Below, piece after piece: positions 1-8,364 of a DNA stretch of 49,107 bases. The stretch's first letter is position 1. Each line of letters opens with the position of its first letter. The notes below the pieces were generated by a model. It was not told the DNA's origin. It was given only the letters and a program-made list of their open reading frames with translations, and made no database searches. Origin of the DNA: Paenibacillus solani (GTDB lineage Bacteria > Bacillota > Bacilli > Paenibacillales > Paenibacillaceae). Location: contig NZ_LIUT01000001.1 of NCBI RefSeq assembly GCF_001277345.1, positions 2,954,242 to 3,003,348 of the forward strand. The letters are read 5' to 3'. A program made the position numbers and the translations under genes.

Positions 1-51
1 TTAGTCCGGTGGAGTACCGAACCAAGGTTGCTTAGTGCTCTTATATTATAA

Positions 52-76
52 CTGTCTACTTGACGGGGGTAACTTC
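52..76 (+). repeat. IS-end-like sequence, left copy
   Basis: A 25-base stretch beginning CTGTCTACTTGAC, then a run of G and ending AACTTC. It recurs as a reverse complement at 49033-49057, with 13 identical bases at the outer side and one-base indels further in. The outer TG and the inverted arrangement recall insertion-sequence ends. No transposase lies beside it, so this could be a remnant or half of a larger element. The family is not identified. Confidence 0.45.
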
Positions 77-180
77 AGAGCAGGGGGTCCTTTCTTTTTG
101 TATCAATCTCGCAACATGAATTGACAGCGAAGAGGTAAACTTTTACAATACGGACAAGAATCCCCCTAACGAAAATGAGG

Positions 181-249
181 AAGCACCCTTTTCGAATCAC
201 GGATATTCTGCAATGTATTCAATCCAATGATATCGAAAAAGAGGTGCTT
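181..249 (+). promoter_or_regulatory. hairpin that would hide the comM ribosome site
   Basis: Bases 181-194 (AAGCACCCTTTTCG) can pair with 234-249 with two single-base bulges. The right arm contains GAGGTG, the likely ribosome binding site of comM. The loop is about 39 bases. If both arms are in the same transcript, translation could be damped. This is read from the sequence only; no promoter was identified for the gene. Confidence 0.4.
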
Positions 250-251
250 TT

Positions 252-1871
252 ATGATGTACGGAAAACTTCATAGTGCTTGCTTGCACGGCATTGACGGTG
301 TGGTCATACAGGTAGAGATCGACCTTGCGAACGGTTTACCGCAGACGACCATTATTGGCCTTCCGGACTCGTCCATTCGCGAATCTGTAGAGCGGGTCCG
401 GGCAGCGATCAAAAACTGCGGGTTTAGTTATCCTTTACAGAGGGTAACCGTCAATCTCGCTCCAGCCGATCTGCGTAAAGAGGGCTCTTCCTTTGATCTG
501 GCGATCGCCATTGGTATTCTGCTGACAAGCGAGCAATGGTCTTTCGCAGATGCCAGACAATTATTAATTATTGGCGAGTTGGCACTCGATGGAACGCTTA
601 GACCCATTACCGGGGTTCTCCCTATGGTAGAACAAGCCAAAAAAGAAGGATATACCGGAGTTCTGCTCCCCCGTGAAAATGCATCAGAAGCTGCTCTAAT
701 TACGGGAATGGAAGTCTACGGAATTCAGCACTTGAAGGAATTGGTCCCGGATGGAGCAGACGAGAATCTGGAGGCGCTTGGAATTGGGAAAAAAGGAACT
801 ACCATGCGAACCGTCTCGCTGTCCAAGCTTAAGTATGATCGATCCATGCATGCAGACACCACGCGGCATAGCTACCCTCAGGACATGCAGCTTGAAGACT
901 ACAAAGACGTAATAGGACAACAGCATATTAAACGAGCCCTTACAATCGCCGCGGCAGGGATGCACAACATCTTGCTAATCGGTCCTCCCGGGACCGGCAA
1001 AACGATGCTCATGAAGCGACTTCCCACCATACTGCCGCCCTTGGCTGATCAAGAAGCGCTGACTACGACCAAAATCTTCAGCGCAGCCGGAAAGTTAAAA
1101 CCCTCGGAAGGACTGATGAGAAGACGTCCCTTCCGCTCTCCGCATCATACTATATCGGCAGGCGGACTTATCGGTGGGGGCACCATTCCCAAGCCAGGCG
1201 AGGTCAGTCTGGCCCACAAAGGGATCCTCTTCCTGGATGAACTCCCCGAGTTCTCAAGGCATGTGCTGGAAGTTCTGCGGCAGCCCTTGGAGGATCGTGA
1301 GGTGACCATCAGCCGGGCACGGGCCGTATTTACCTTCCCGGCGCACTTCATGTTGGCCTGTTCAATGAATCCCTGTCCGTGCGGTTATTATGGCAGCGAT
1401 CATCCTCACCAAAGATGTACCTGCAGTGTTTCCCGGATCGCTCAATACCGCGCCAAAATATCAGGGCCGCTGCTGGATCGGATCGACCTGCAGGTCGATG
1501 TGCCCCGGCCCAAGGAATGGCCAGGTAATAAAGCGCCGCTGTCCTCCCTGGAGATGCGGGAACAGGTTCTTGCTGCCCAAGCGCTGCAAATGAAGCGATA
1601 CAAGAGCCTTCCCTTCTACTGGAACAGTGAACTATTCGGCAGTTTCCTAAGGACTCATGCCGTGCTGAATAAAGAATCGGCGGAACTTCTTCAGACAACC
1701 ATTGACACGCTGGGTCTAAGCATGCGCGCCTATGACCGCATCTTAAAGCTGGCCAGAACCATTGCCGATTTGGAGGCTTCCGATGGGATACAAAGCCAGC
1801 ATGTTGCTGAAGCCATTCAATATCGCCAGCTGGATCGCCAGCAAATTATGACCGAAGAAACAACCCATTAA
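252..1871 (+). CDS. comM: YifB/ComM family AAA+ ATPase (Mg-chelatase-like)
   Basis: 539 residues, slightly longer than the usual ~500-510. The N-terminal domain (about 1-170) is the ChlI/Lon-like domain of this family. It is followed by an AAA+ core with Walker A GPPGTGKT at 244-251 and Walker B LFLDE near 326-330, then the Mg-chelatase C-terminal domain. In gamma-proteobacteria ComM is a hexameric helicase that promotes branch migration during integration of transformed DNA. A role in recombination here is inferred from the family. The protein opens with two adjacent ATGs; GAGGTG at 241-246 is better spaced for the second (255). It points toward the minus-strand yraN operon and is followed after 18 bases by an acetyltransferase gene. 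Confidence 0.9.
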   Translation: MMYGKLHSACLHGIDGVVIQVEIDLANGLPQTTIIGLPDSSIRESVERVRAAIKNCGFSYPLQRVTVNLAPADLRKEGSSFDLAIAIGILLTSEQWSFADARQLLIIGELALDGTLRPITGVLPMVEQAKKEGYTGVLLPRENASEAALITGMEVYGIQHLKELVPDGADENLEALGIGKKGTTMRTVSLSKLKYDRSMHADTTRHSYPQDMQLEDYKDVIGQQHIKRALTIAAAGMHNILLIGPPGTGKTMLMKRLPTILPPLADQEALTTTKIFSAAGKLKPSEGLMRRRPFRSPHHTISAGGLIGGGTIPKPGEVSLAHKGILFLDELPEFSRHVLEVLRQPLEDREVTISRARAVFTFPAHFMLACSMNPCPCGYYGSDHPHQRCTCSVSRIAQYRAKISGPLLDRIDLQVDVPRPKEWPGNKAPLSSLEMREQVLAAQALQMKRYKSLPFYWNSELFGSFLRTHAVLNKESAELLQTTIDTLGLSMRAYDRILKLARTIADLEASDGIQSQHVAEAIQYRQLDRQQIMTEETTH

Positions 1872-1889
1872 TGAAATGAGTGAACAACC

Positions 1890-2333
1890 ATGATCATCAG
1901 ACCGATGAGTGACCTAGATATGAATGACATTATCGACATATGGCTTACTACATCCATAGAAGCCCATCATTTTATTCCAGCCCCATACTGGAAATCTAAA
2001 ATAGAAGAGATGCGGAACGTTTACCTTCCGATGGCTGAAACCTATCTGCTTGAGGAGAACGGTCAAGTGCATGGCTTTATCTCACTTGTAGAGGATCATC
2101 TTGCAGCATTATTTGTTCGCACACCCCGTCAACATCAAGGATATGGAGGAGCGCTGCTCCACCATACCATGGAGCTTCGAAATGAATTGAAGCTTCAGGT
2201 ATATGAGGAGAACCAGAGCGCTTTCCGCTTCTACCTAAAGAATGGTTTCAAAGTACAGGAAGAAACCTTGGATCGTAGTACGGGACAGAGGGAGCTAATC
2301 ATGATCTGGAATAAGGAATCAAAGCCGGTATGA
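1890..2333 (+). CDS. GNAT family N-acetyltransferase
   Basis: 147 residues with the GNAT fold. The acetyl-CoA pyrophosphate-binding loop reads RQHQGYGGALL at about residues 80-90, preceded by the beta-4 strand LAALFVRTP. The C-terminal NQSAFRFYLKNGF is the usual beta-6/alpha-4 region. It resembles the small YjaB-like acetyltransferases, but the substrate cannot be told from the sequence. It starts 18 bases after comM on the same strand and may be cotranscribed. The upstream ribosome site is poor, which favours translational coupling. A strong hairpin terminator follows. Confidence 0.85.
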   Translation: MIIRPMSDLDMNDIIDIWLTTSIEAHHFIPAPYWKSKIEEMRNVYLPMAETYLLEENGQVHGFISLVEDHLAALFVRTPRQHQGYGGALLHHTMELRNELKLQVYEENQSAFRFYLKNGFKVQEETLDRSTGQRELIMIWNKESKPV

Positions 2334-2390
2334 ACTAGAGACACACGGTCCGAACGTGTGCTCATTATGAAAAAATAAATTGCAATACGC

Positions 2391-2434
2391 AAAGAAGGTG
2401 ATGGATTGAGCTGCATCACCTTCTTTATTATTGT
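2391..2434. terminator. bidirectional terminator between comM-GNAT and yraN
   Basis: A perfect 13-bp stem (AAAGAAGGTGATG at 2391-2403 with its complement at 2414-2426) and a 10-base loop. It is flanked by A on the left and T-rich sequence on the right, so it can stop transcription from both converging operons. A smaller inverted repeat, CACACG/CGTGTG, lies just before it at 2342-2360. Confidence 0.85.
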
Positions 2435-2468
2435 AATTTTTGTTGAATTTCTTGGGATCGTATTCCGT

Positions 2469-2852
2469 TTAAAATGCATTCTCAATATGTTCCATCGAGA
2501 TAGCTGTCAAATCCACGTCTAACATGACCGAGATAACGTCAAATCGAATCGGCCGTTCGTAATAATGTTTCTGATGTATGTACTGCTGGGCCGTATTTCG
2601 AACCTGGATCATTTTGCGGGCATTCACCGATTCGGAGGGGGTTCCGAAATTCGTCGTTCCGCTTCGGCTCCTTACCTCAATCACCACTATGATATCTCCA
2701 CTTTCAGCTACGATGTCCAATTCACCAAAGCGGCAGCGCCAATTCCTGTCCAGAATTCGAAAGCCCTTCTCAATCAGGGCTGCGGCAGCCAGTTCTTCTG
2801 CAGCGGCTCCTTTTTGTTTGCGATTGTCCTTCTTTCCGAATGAAGAGGTCAT
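2469..2852 (-). CDS. yraN: YraN family protein (UPF0102, nuclease-like fold)
   Basis: 127 residues, normal for the family. The N-terminal GAAAEELAAAALIEKGF helix, RNWRCRFGELDIVA and IEVRSR match the conserved core related to Holliday-junction-resolvase and restriction-endonuclease folds. The usual second motif is VEVK; here it is IEVR, so a catalytic lysine may be missing. The biochemical role of the family is not settled. The ATG directly follows the TAA of the upstream FlhB-like gene with no base between, so the two are surely cotranscribed. It is the last gene of the rnhB side of this minus-strand block. Confidence 0.88.
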   Translation of the reverse strand: MTSSFGKKDNRKQKGAAAEELAAAALIEKGFRILDRNWRCRFGELDIVAESGDIIVVIEVRSRSGTTNFGTPSESVNARKMIQVRNTAQQYIHQKHYYERPIRFDVISVMLDVDLTAISMEHIENAF

Positions 2853-3164
2853 TTACGTCATCCTTCCTCCATCCCTCGCTTGGCGATCTGCCTGATAAAC
2901 ATATGTCAGCACTTCCGCTACCAGCTGATAGAGCTCCGCTGGTATCTGTTGGTCCAAATCCAGCTTGGAGAGAATCTCCACTAAAGCCGCATCCTCTTGC
3001 ACAGGTACGCCATGCTCTTTGGCTCTATCTAATATCGATTCTGCCAGCTTGCCTTGTCCTTTAGCCACTACGATCGGGGCTTCACTCTCACCAGGCGTAT
3101 ATTTGAGAGCGACCGCCTTTTTCATGGCCGTTAGCGTCTCTTGATCTTTCTCCCGGTCGCTCAT
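2853..3164 (-). CDS. ylqH: orphan FlhB C-terminal-domain-like protein (YlqH type)
   Basis: 103 residues. It aligns by eye with the cytoplasmic tail of FlhB/EscU/YscU: AVALKYTPGESEAPIVVAKG, then AKEHGVPVQEDAALVEIL and IPAELYQLVAEVLTYVY. It has no membrane domain and no NPTH autocleavage site; the position before AVALKY reads TAMKK. Bacillus subtilis YlqH is the same type. In flagellar export FlhB's tail interacts with FliK to switch substrate specificity. Here the start overlaps the stop of a FliK-like gene (ATGA, 3161-3164), so the two are translationally coupled. No other flagellar gene is in the window. The function is unknown. Confidence 0.85.
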   Translation of the reverse strand: MSDREKDQETLTAMKKAVALKYTPGESEAPIVVAKGQGKLAESILDRAKEHGVPVQEDAALVEILSKLDLDQQIPAELYQLVAEVLTYVYQADRQARDGGRMT

Positions 3165-5164
3165 ATCCGCATATCCACCCCTTTATAAACCTGAGGGGTA
3201 TACTCTGCAGCCGTTCCCTGCACAGACATAGACGTATCTGATATCACATGAGAGGCGGCCGGCAGCGGCTCTGTTTTTACGCTAAGTAATTGATACCCAA
3301 TCGAAGATACGGCTTGAGCCAGCTCATGCTTTCTGCCCTCAAACAGCTCGGCAGCAAAGCTCTGGTCATTCCGAAAGTTAAGGCTAACAATACGGTCAAC
3401 AACCTGTACATCGATTAGGGTAGTTCCCAAGAAGCTCATGTCCAAATCAAAGAGCAGCCTGCAGTTCGTCGCATCCAGCTCCCCTTTGCGCCCTCTTCGT
3501 GATTGAATATGTACCGATGCCGTTTGTTCCCCATCGGCACCCTGCAATGGAATGAATATGGTAACTTGTGCAAACGGCGCTGTTCGATCCGTATTCAACA
3601 ATAGCTGCTGGCCTGTCAGATGCTGCACGATTTGCTGAGCCGCTTCCTTAACTGCGGGCGGAGCGTCTTGACTAGACAACACCTGCAGTAATACCCCTTT
3701 TAATGTATCTTGCAGAGCAACCGTCGAGTCACTTGATGGCGCTGAAGCCATGGTAGCCTGTTGCCCTGCAGGCATGTTGCTCTGCTGCACAGATGGCATA
3801 TGCTGCTGTGTGATGCCAGGCTGGTTCACTATGCCCCCCTGGGCATTAGGTGCAGCTTGCGGGTTCGCCTGGACTGCATTTCCTGGCGTGCCAGTAGAAC
3901 CGGGCACAGCCGCTGCGGCCCCATTGCTGCCAGAAGTGACGGCGGCAGGAGGTGAAGCAGCCTGCCCGCCAGCTTGACCCGCAGCAGCGGTCTGCTGCCC
4001 TGCAGAAGGCGAAGCGGATGCGGGTACAGTCGCATTCGCTCCCGTCGCGGCTTGGGGAGCTGCAGCCGCAGCTTGGCCGCTACCCGGCAGCACGGCTGCC
4101 GGTTGCCCGCCAGAAGAAGCGGCGCCTGGGCGCGCCGCTTCGCCCGCGGGGCCCGTACCGGCCCCGCGCAAAGCCTGCTGCTCGTGCTCTGCACCGAGCA
4201 GCTTCAACAGCCGCCCCACCCACGGCTCCGCATCCGGGGTGGGCGGCTTTGGCGAAGGGCCCAAAGGGCCTTCGCCAGGAGCCGCCGCCGCTCCCGTGGG
4301 TGCGGCGGCGGCTTGGCCGGCGGCAGGCGCAGCCGTGCCGCCGCTGGCCCATGGCTGCGCCAGCTCGCTGCGCAGCTGCTGCAGCAGGCCCTGCAGCTTC
4401 GTCAGCATGCCTTGCTGCTGACCTGTGCTGGCCTGCGCAGCATTGGCAGCGGCACTGTGTCCAGCCGCTGTTGGCTGCGGTGCCATCCCCGGTGCCTCTC
4501 CGCCAGTACCTGTCGCTGATGCTCCAGAAGCTGCACTTTTTCCAGCATCCGCCGGACTCCCGGCGACATGACCTGTCACAGAGGCCAACTGCTGCTCCAA
4601 GGATTGCAGCAATTGATGCAGCTGCGGCCCGAATACCGCCTGATGCAGACCTCTTACACTTTCAGGCGAAACCGGCAACCCGCGGTGAAAAGCAATCGCA
4701 GCAGACTCTGCCCACTCCGCAGCTGGAATCTGTGGCGGCTTCACAGCCAAAGCCTCACGAAACATAGCTATATTTTCTTTCGTTAATGGAACCCCTGCGC
4801 TTTGCATGCCCCGGATCATTTCCCGATTCTCTTTCGTATCCGGGAGCCCGGCAAAATCGAGCACCTCGGCCATGGAAGAAGGAGACAAAGGCTGTCCTGG
4901 CAAATGACTCAGCGGTTTAAGCACCGCCTGGCCCCCTTCTCCCGGCGGCTGAACTTGAAGCAGGGCTGTTTCCCCAGCTCGAAGCGGCGTCTCCAGTTGA
5001 GCTTTTACTTGTATGCCCTGGATCTGCACCGTCGCTTCCTGGCCGTCTTCCGACACGTTCATTACTACACCGCGGACGACCTGACCCGGCTTTAATTCCA
5101 ATGTCTTCGCGTCTCCAGGCTTTTGATCTCCCAGAAGACCGCGAATCAACGACCCGATGTTCAC
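3161..5164 (-). CDS. FliK/flagellar hook-length-control-like protein (YlqG type)
   Basis: 667 residues from a GTG at 5164. This start has GGGAGGA seven bases upstream; an ATG at 5188 has only a weak site, so GTG is preferred. The N-terminal ~100 residues form a beta-rich domain. The middle (about 190-470) is low complexity, dominated by Ala, Gly, Pro and Gln. The C-terminal ~150 residues resemble the Flg_hook domain of FliK (VTIFIPLQ, LFDLDMSFLGTTLIDVQVV, LAQAVSSIGYQLLSV). It is coupled to the FlhB-tail-like gene downstream and follows rnhB. It may be a ruler or export-switch relative outside the flagellar operon. The role is inferred and unproven. Confidence 0.75.
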   Translation of the reverse strand: MNIGSLIRGLLGDQKPGDAKTLELKPGQVVRGVVMNVSEDGQEATVQIQGIQVKAQLETPLRAGETALLQVQPPGEGGQAVLKPLSHLPGQPLSPSSMAEVLDFAGLPDTKENREMIRGMQSAGVPLTKENIAMFREALAVKPPQIPAAEWAESAAIAFHRGLPVSPESVRGLHQAVFGPQLHQLLQSLEQQLASVTGHVAGSPADAGKSAASGASATGTGGEAPGMAPQPTAAGHSAAANAAQASTGQQQGMLTKLQGLLQQLRSELAQPWASGGTAAPAAGQAAAAPTGAAAAPGEGPLGPSPKPPTPDAEPWVGRLLKLLGAEHEQQALRGAGTGPAGEAARPGAASSGGQPAAVLPGSGQAAAAAPQAATGANATVPASASPSAGQQTAAAGQAGGQAASPPAAVTSGSNGAAAAVPGSTGTPGNAVQANPQAAPNAQGGIVNQPGITQQHMPSVQQSNMPAGQQATMASAPSSDSTVALQDTLKGVLLQVLSSQDAPPAVKEAAQQIVQHLTGQQLLLNTDRTAPFAQVTIFIPLQGADGEQTASVHIQSRRGRKGELDATNCRLLFDLDMSFLGTTLIDVQVVDRIVSLNFRNDQSFAAELFEGRKHELAQAVSSIGYQLLSVKTEPLPAASHVISDTSMSVQGTAAEYTPQVYKGVDMRI

Positions 5165-5207
5165 GATAGTTCCTCCCACACCTTCCATTTACCTTTATAT
5201 ATCGGCA

Positions 5208-5237
5208 GCAGCCCGCCTTTTGGCAAGGGCGGGCTGC
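5208..5237 (-). terminator. hairpin between rnhB and the FliK-like gene
   Basis: A perfect 10-bp GC-rich stem (GCAGCCCGCC / GGCGGGCTGC) with a 10-base loop, just after the rnhB stop codon. There is no run of U after it on the minus-strand transcript, so it may be an attenuator or processing site rather than a full terminator. Confidence 0.5.
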
Positions 5238-5245
5238 ATTGGAAT

Positions 5246-5863
5246 CTAGAATAATGACAATTGCTCGATCTCCATGTTTTTCAAAAAACTTCTGCGATGC
5301 ATGGCTGTGGGCCCATATCGCTGTAATTGTTCCCGATGAAACTTGGTTGCGTAGCCTTTATGCACGGCGATCCCGTACTCAGGATATCGCGCTTCCCATT
5401 CATTCTCACATAATCTGTCACGAGTGACCTTGGCTACAATAGAGGCAGCAGCAATAGATTGACTATTGGCATCGCCCTTTATGATAGCGCGCTGGGGAAT
5501 ATTACAATCGACCTTCTCGGCATCCACGAGCAAAAACTGAGGTTCGACAGCCATTTGTTCGATGGCCATCTTCATGGCAAGCCTGGCTGCTTGTTTAATG
5601 TTGATCCTGTCGATGGTTTCTGCATCTACCAATCCAACGCCAACGGCCAGTGCCTGTTCCATGATGAGATCGTAAAGTGCATCCCGCTTCTTTGCGCTAA
5701 GTTTCTTGGAATCGTTAATCCCTTCAATGACTACCCCTTCCGGCATAATGACCGCCGCGGCGACCACATCGCCGAACAAACATCCGCGTCCGACTTCATC
5801 AATACCTGCAATATGTATATAACGGCTCCAGTACTCACGCTCGTACATTAATAAATCTGTCAT
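5246..5863 (-). CDS. rnhB: ribonuclease HII
   Basis: 205 residues, normal size. RNase HII cuts the RNA strand of RNA-DNA hybrids and removes single ribonucleotides from DNA, using two metal ions. Catalytic residues are visible: D22 and E23 in AGIDEVGRG, and the acidic residue in LLVDAEKV. DSKKLSAKKR, AAASIVAKVTRDR and the C-terminal GPTAMHRRSF are family signatures. The arrangement rbgA-rnhB-ylqG-ylqH is typical of Bacilli. It lies 279 bases downstream of the rbgA stop codon, beyond a hairpin terminator, so it probably has its own promoter. Confidence 0.95.
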   Translation of the reverse strand: MTDLLMYEREYWSRYIHIAGIDEVGRGCLFGDVVAAAVIMPEGVVIEGINDSKKLSAKKRDALYDLIMEQALAVGVGLVDAETIDRINIKQAARLAMKMAIEQMAVEPQFLLVDAEKVDCNIPQRAIIKGDANSQSIAAASIVAKVTRDRLCENEWEARYPEYGIAVHKGYATKFHREQLQRYGPTAMHRRSFLKNMEIEQLSLF

Positions 5864-6002
5864 AGGTATAACCCCTTTGGTTCCAAATTACCGCTTGCAT
5901 CCATCCCACACATACGGTGTTTCATTACATTCTATGAATCTAGTCACTCTTCTAGATTATCATACATGACAGGGGGCGTCACTCGTGCATTTCGTATATA
6001 AA

Positions 6003-6109
6003 AAAGATGACCCCCGACAAAAATCAGGAGCCATCTTTAAATTTAGACTTAAAGCAATTATTATCCACCTGCAAAACAACCAACCTCCTTGTCTTCGGAG
6101 GTTGGTTGT
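6003..6109 (-). terminator. rbgA terminator in the 279-bp rbgA-rnhB gap
   Basis: A 13-bp perfect stem (ACAACCAACCTCC at 6076-6088 with 6097-6109) closed by an 8-base loop. On the minus strand it is followed by TTTG, so it should end rbgA transcripts. A weaker 7-bp stem, AAAGATG/CATCTTT, lies at 6003-6038. The rest of the gap (5864-6002) holds no gene that I can support. Confidence 0.75.
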
Positions 6110-6142
6110 CTTGTATTAAATATAAAGGCGATAAGCCCTTAT

Positions 6143-7009
6143 TTAATAAGGAGATTCCATCGAATAACGCCCCAGCTTTCCGGCGCGAAGCTCACGCAGG
6201 AAAATACTTGAGGCTTTTTCCAAATCGACTCTTCCGCCGCTGACGATACAGCCGCGTTTTCTTCCTATTGCTTCCATAACCGCGACAATCTCATCAGGGT
6301 TGTCCAGATCCGTTGGGCGCTCTTTAAGGTCAAAGCGCTCGCTCATCGTTTCCCAATAATAGTTTGTGAAGTATTTGATCGCAAAAAAAGCAATATCCTC
6401 TACGTTCAAAATCTCCTCTTTGATGGCGCCGGTAACGGCCAAACGGTACCCTACATTCTGATCCTCAAACTTCGGCCATAAAATACCCGGAGTATCAAGC
6501 AGCTCCATTTCACCACCGGTTACCTTTATCCACTGCTGCCCTTTGGTTACACCCGGACGGTCTCCCGTAGCGGCGATGTTGCGGCCAGCAAGCCTGTTAA
6601 TCAGCGTGGACTTACCTACATTCGGTATACCCACGATGAGCACACGCATGGCGCGAGGGTTCATCCCCTTAGAGATTTGTTTATCGATCTTCTCTTTCAA
6701 CAGCAATTTTATCTGATTCGGTATATCTTTGACGCCTGTCCCTGTGTATGCATCTACAGGGAACGCGGTAAGGCCCTGTTCTTTGAAGTAGGCCTGCCAT
6801 TGCCTTGTAACCTCAGGATCGGCCAGATCGGCTTTATTCATGATGATAAGGCGCGGCTTGTTCTGCAAAATCTCGTCAATCATCGGATTTCGGCTTGAGA
6901 GCGGAAGTCTTGCATCGATGAGCTCAATGACGGCATCAATCAGCTTCAGCTTCTCCTGAATTTGGCGGCGCGCTTTGGTCATATGTCCAGGAAACCATTG
7001 TATTGTCAA
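6143..7009 (-). CDS. rbgA: ribosome biogenesis GTPase RbgA (YlqF)
   Basis: 288 residues. The order of GTPase motifs is circularly permuted, as in the YlqF/YawG family: G4 NKAD at 58-61 comes before G1 GIPNVGKST (127-135) and G3 DTPG (172-175). The N-terminus [17 protein letters not shown] is characteristic. RbgA works in late assembly of the 50S subunit in Bacillus and is essential there. The gene lies 52 bases after lepB and next to rplS, which suits a ribosome-assembly role. The start is the ATG at 7009; no better start was seen. Confidence 0.95.
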   Translation of the reverse strand: MTIQWFPGHMTKARRQIQEKLKLIDAVIELIDARLPLSSRNPMIDEILQNKPRLIIMNKADLADPEVTRQWQAYFKEQGLTAFPVDAYTGTGVKDIPNQIKLLLKEKIDKQISKGMNPRAMRVLIVGIPNVGKSTLINRLAGRNIAATGDRPGVTKGQQWIKVTGGEMELLDTPGILWPKFEDQNVGYRLAVTGAIKEEILNVEDIAFFAIKYFTNYYWETMSERFDLKERPTDLDNPDEIVAVMEAIGRKRGCIVSGGRVDLEKASSIFLRELRAGKLGRYSMESPY

Positions 7010-7061
7010 ACGTCGTCACCCCACTGTACCTGCAAACTTTTCATCGTTTTATAGCGCCAGG

Positions 7062-7679
7062 CTAATGGTTGATGAGCCCTATGTCTTTAATCGGCCAGAA
7101 GATCAAGTCTGCACGACCAATAATATCCCCAAAAGGAACATATCCTATCATACGACTGTCCGTACTGTTGGAACGGTTATCCCCCATTACAAATACATGT
7201 CCTTCTGGCACAACACCGTCCTGAACGAACGAGTTCGGAAAATTGGTTGTGCTGTTGTACAATCTGTCTTCAGCATGGGCTTGATCAATCGCTTCTTGTA
7301 TGTAGGGCTCATTCACAAGCTCCCCGTTGACAAAAACCTGATCGCCTTCAACTTTGACCGTATCACCAGCTACCGCAATCACGCGTTTAATGAAGTCTCT
7401 GCCCTCATCAGGAACATGGAACACGATAACTTCCCCACGCTCCGGTTTGCGGATATCGAACAGAATTTCGTTAACGATCAGTTTCTGATTGGATACAAAG
7501 TTAGGCTCCATAGATGGACCTTGCACAATAAACGGTTTAAAGAGAAGCCAGCGAATGAGAATAACGAGAACCAGAGCAATGAGAAGAGCTTTCAGCCATT
7601 CTACAAGCTCATTTTTAGCCTTCTTGGCCGGTTTTCCCACATTAGTTTCAATTGCCTCCTGGTGTTGTTCTTTCTCCAT
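7062..7679 (-). CDS. lepB: type I signal peptidase
   Basis: 205 residues. A charged cytoplasmic tail (1-25) and one membrane segment (about 29-47) are followed by the catalytic domain outside the cell. The Ser-Lys dyad is S56 in GPSMEP and K98 in RDFIKRVIA. The GDNRSNSTDSR box lies near the end. It removes signal peptides from exported proteins. It has the single-anchor form of Gram-positive SipS-type enzymes. The gene follows the rplS terminator, so it probably has its own promoter in the 100-base gap, though I could not identify a convincing one. Confidence 0.95.
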   Translation of the reverse strand: MEKEQHQEAIETNVGKPAKKAKNELVEWLKALLIALVLVILIRWLLFKPFIVQGPSMEPNFVSNQKLIVNEILFDIRKPERGEVIVFHVPDEGRDFIKRVIAVAGDTVKVEGDQVFVNGELVNEPYIQEAIDQAHAEDRLYNSTTNFPNSFVQDGVVPEGHVFVMGDNRSNSTDSRMIGYVPFGDIIGRADLIFWPIKDIGLINH

Positions 7680-7734
7680 AACCCACCGTCCTCTCTATAG
7701 ATCGCTTTCACACTATCACGATTTTTGGATATAC

Positions 7735-7764
7735 AAAAGGGGCTTGTATATACGCACAAGCCCC
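7735..7764 (-). terminator. rplS terminator
   Basis: A 9-bp stem (GGGGCTTGT at 7739-7747, ACAAGCCCC at 7756-7764) with an 8-base loop. On the minus strand it is followed by TTTT from 7738 to 7735. It lies 17 bases after the rplS stop codon. Confidence 0.85.
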
Positions 7765-7780
7765 CCTCACCGCCTTGTAA

Positions 7781-8128
7781 TTAACGACGAATTTCTTTAA
7801 TTCTCGCTGCTTTACCGCGCAGTTCACGAAGATAATAAAGCTTCGCACGACGCACTTTACCACGGCGAGCCACTTCGATTTTATCGATTTTAGGCGAGTT
7901 GATTGGGAAAGTTCTTTCCACACCAACACCGTAAGAAATTTTACGAACGGTAAAAGTCTCACTGATTCCGCCACCGCGACGTTTAATAACTACACCTTCA
8001 AACAACTGGATACGCTCACGAGTACCCTCGATAACCTTAACGTGTACTTTCAAAGTATCACCAGGACGAAAGCTCGGAATATCCTTACGCAGTTGTTCTT
8101 CAGTAATCGCTTGAACGATATTCATCAT
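7781..8128 (-). CDS. rplS: 50S ribosomal protein L19
   Basis: 115 residues. It contains the L19 signatures [39 protein letters not shown] and [21 protein letters not shown]19 sits at the 30S-50S interface. Two ATGs open the frame (8128 and 8125), with GGAGG upstream; either is plausible. In many Firmicutes rplS follows trmD in one operon. Here trmD is 4.6 kb away and separated by the collagen-like gene, so rplS has its own promoter and a structured leader. Confidence 0.97.
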   Translation of the reverse strand: MMNIVQAITEEQLRKDIPSFRPGDTLKVHVKVIEGTRERIQLFEGVVIKRRGGGISETFTVRKISYGVGVERTFPINSPKIDKIEVARRGKVRRAKLYYLRELRGKAARIKEIRR

Positions 8129-8222
8129 CTATGACTCCCTCCTCTCACACAGGCGTTCTTGCATCTTCCGGAAATTATATGTATTTCCTTCATTATCCGC
8201 AGCGGACCACCGTATTCACAAC
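8129..8222 (-). ncRNA. structured 5' leader of rplS (L19-leader candidate)
   Basis: The leader between the promoter and rplS folds into short hairpins: GGAAAT/ATTTCC (8170-8175 with 8183-8188) and TCCGC/GCGGA (8196-8200 with 8202-8206). A conserved L19 leader with autoregulatory potential is known in Firmicutes. Position and structure fit, but I have not matched it to the family model. Confidence 0.4.
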
Positions 8223-8229
8223 AAAAGAA

Positions 8230-8258
8230 ATATTAACACACTTTGCGAATTGAATCAA
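8230..8258 (-). promoter_or_regulatory. sigma-A type promoter of rplS
   Basis: On the minus strand, -35 TTGATT (8258-8253), a 17-base spacer and -10 TAATAT (8235-8230). This suits a strong vegetative promoter about 100 bases before the gene. Confidence 0.7.
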
Positions 8259-8320
8259 GTAGTTTATCTTGACACCCCGTGTTGGTAAATTGATCTTTCA
8301 CAGATCCCTCAATTTTCATA

Positions 8321-8356
8321 AAAAAACCGCAGTCAGCTAAATTCCGACCGCGGTTT
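8321..8356 (-). terminator. terminator after the collagen-like gene and 47-codon gene
   Basis: Stem AAACCGC/GCGGTTT (8324-8330, 8350-8356) extended by GTC/GAC, then a run of U from 8326 to 8321 on the minus strand. It ends just before the rplS promoter and isolates rplS from this unit. Confidence 0.85.
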
Positions 8357-8364
8357 CCACACGC

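Noticed and set aside
3952..4767. Long plus-strand frames opposite the FliK-like gene
   Set aside because: They reflect the GC-rich Ala/Pro/Gln low-complexity region; no ribosome site and no family resemblance.
5965..5985. A stretch with TGACAGGGGGC resembling the window-end repeats
   Set aside because: Only about 11 bases match and the outer CTGTCTAC part is missing, so it is probably chance.
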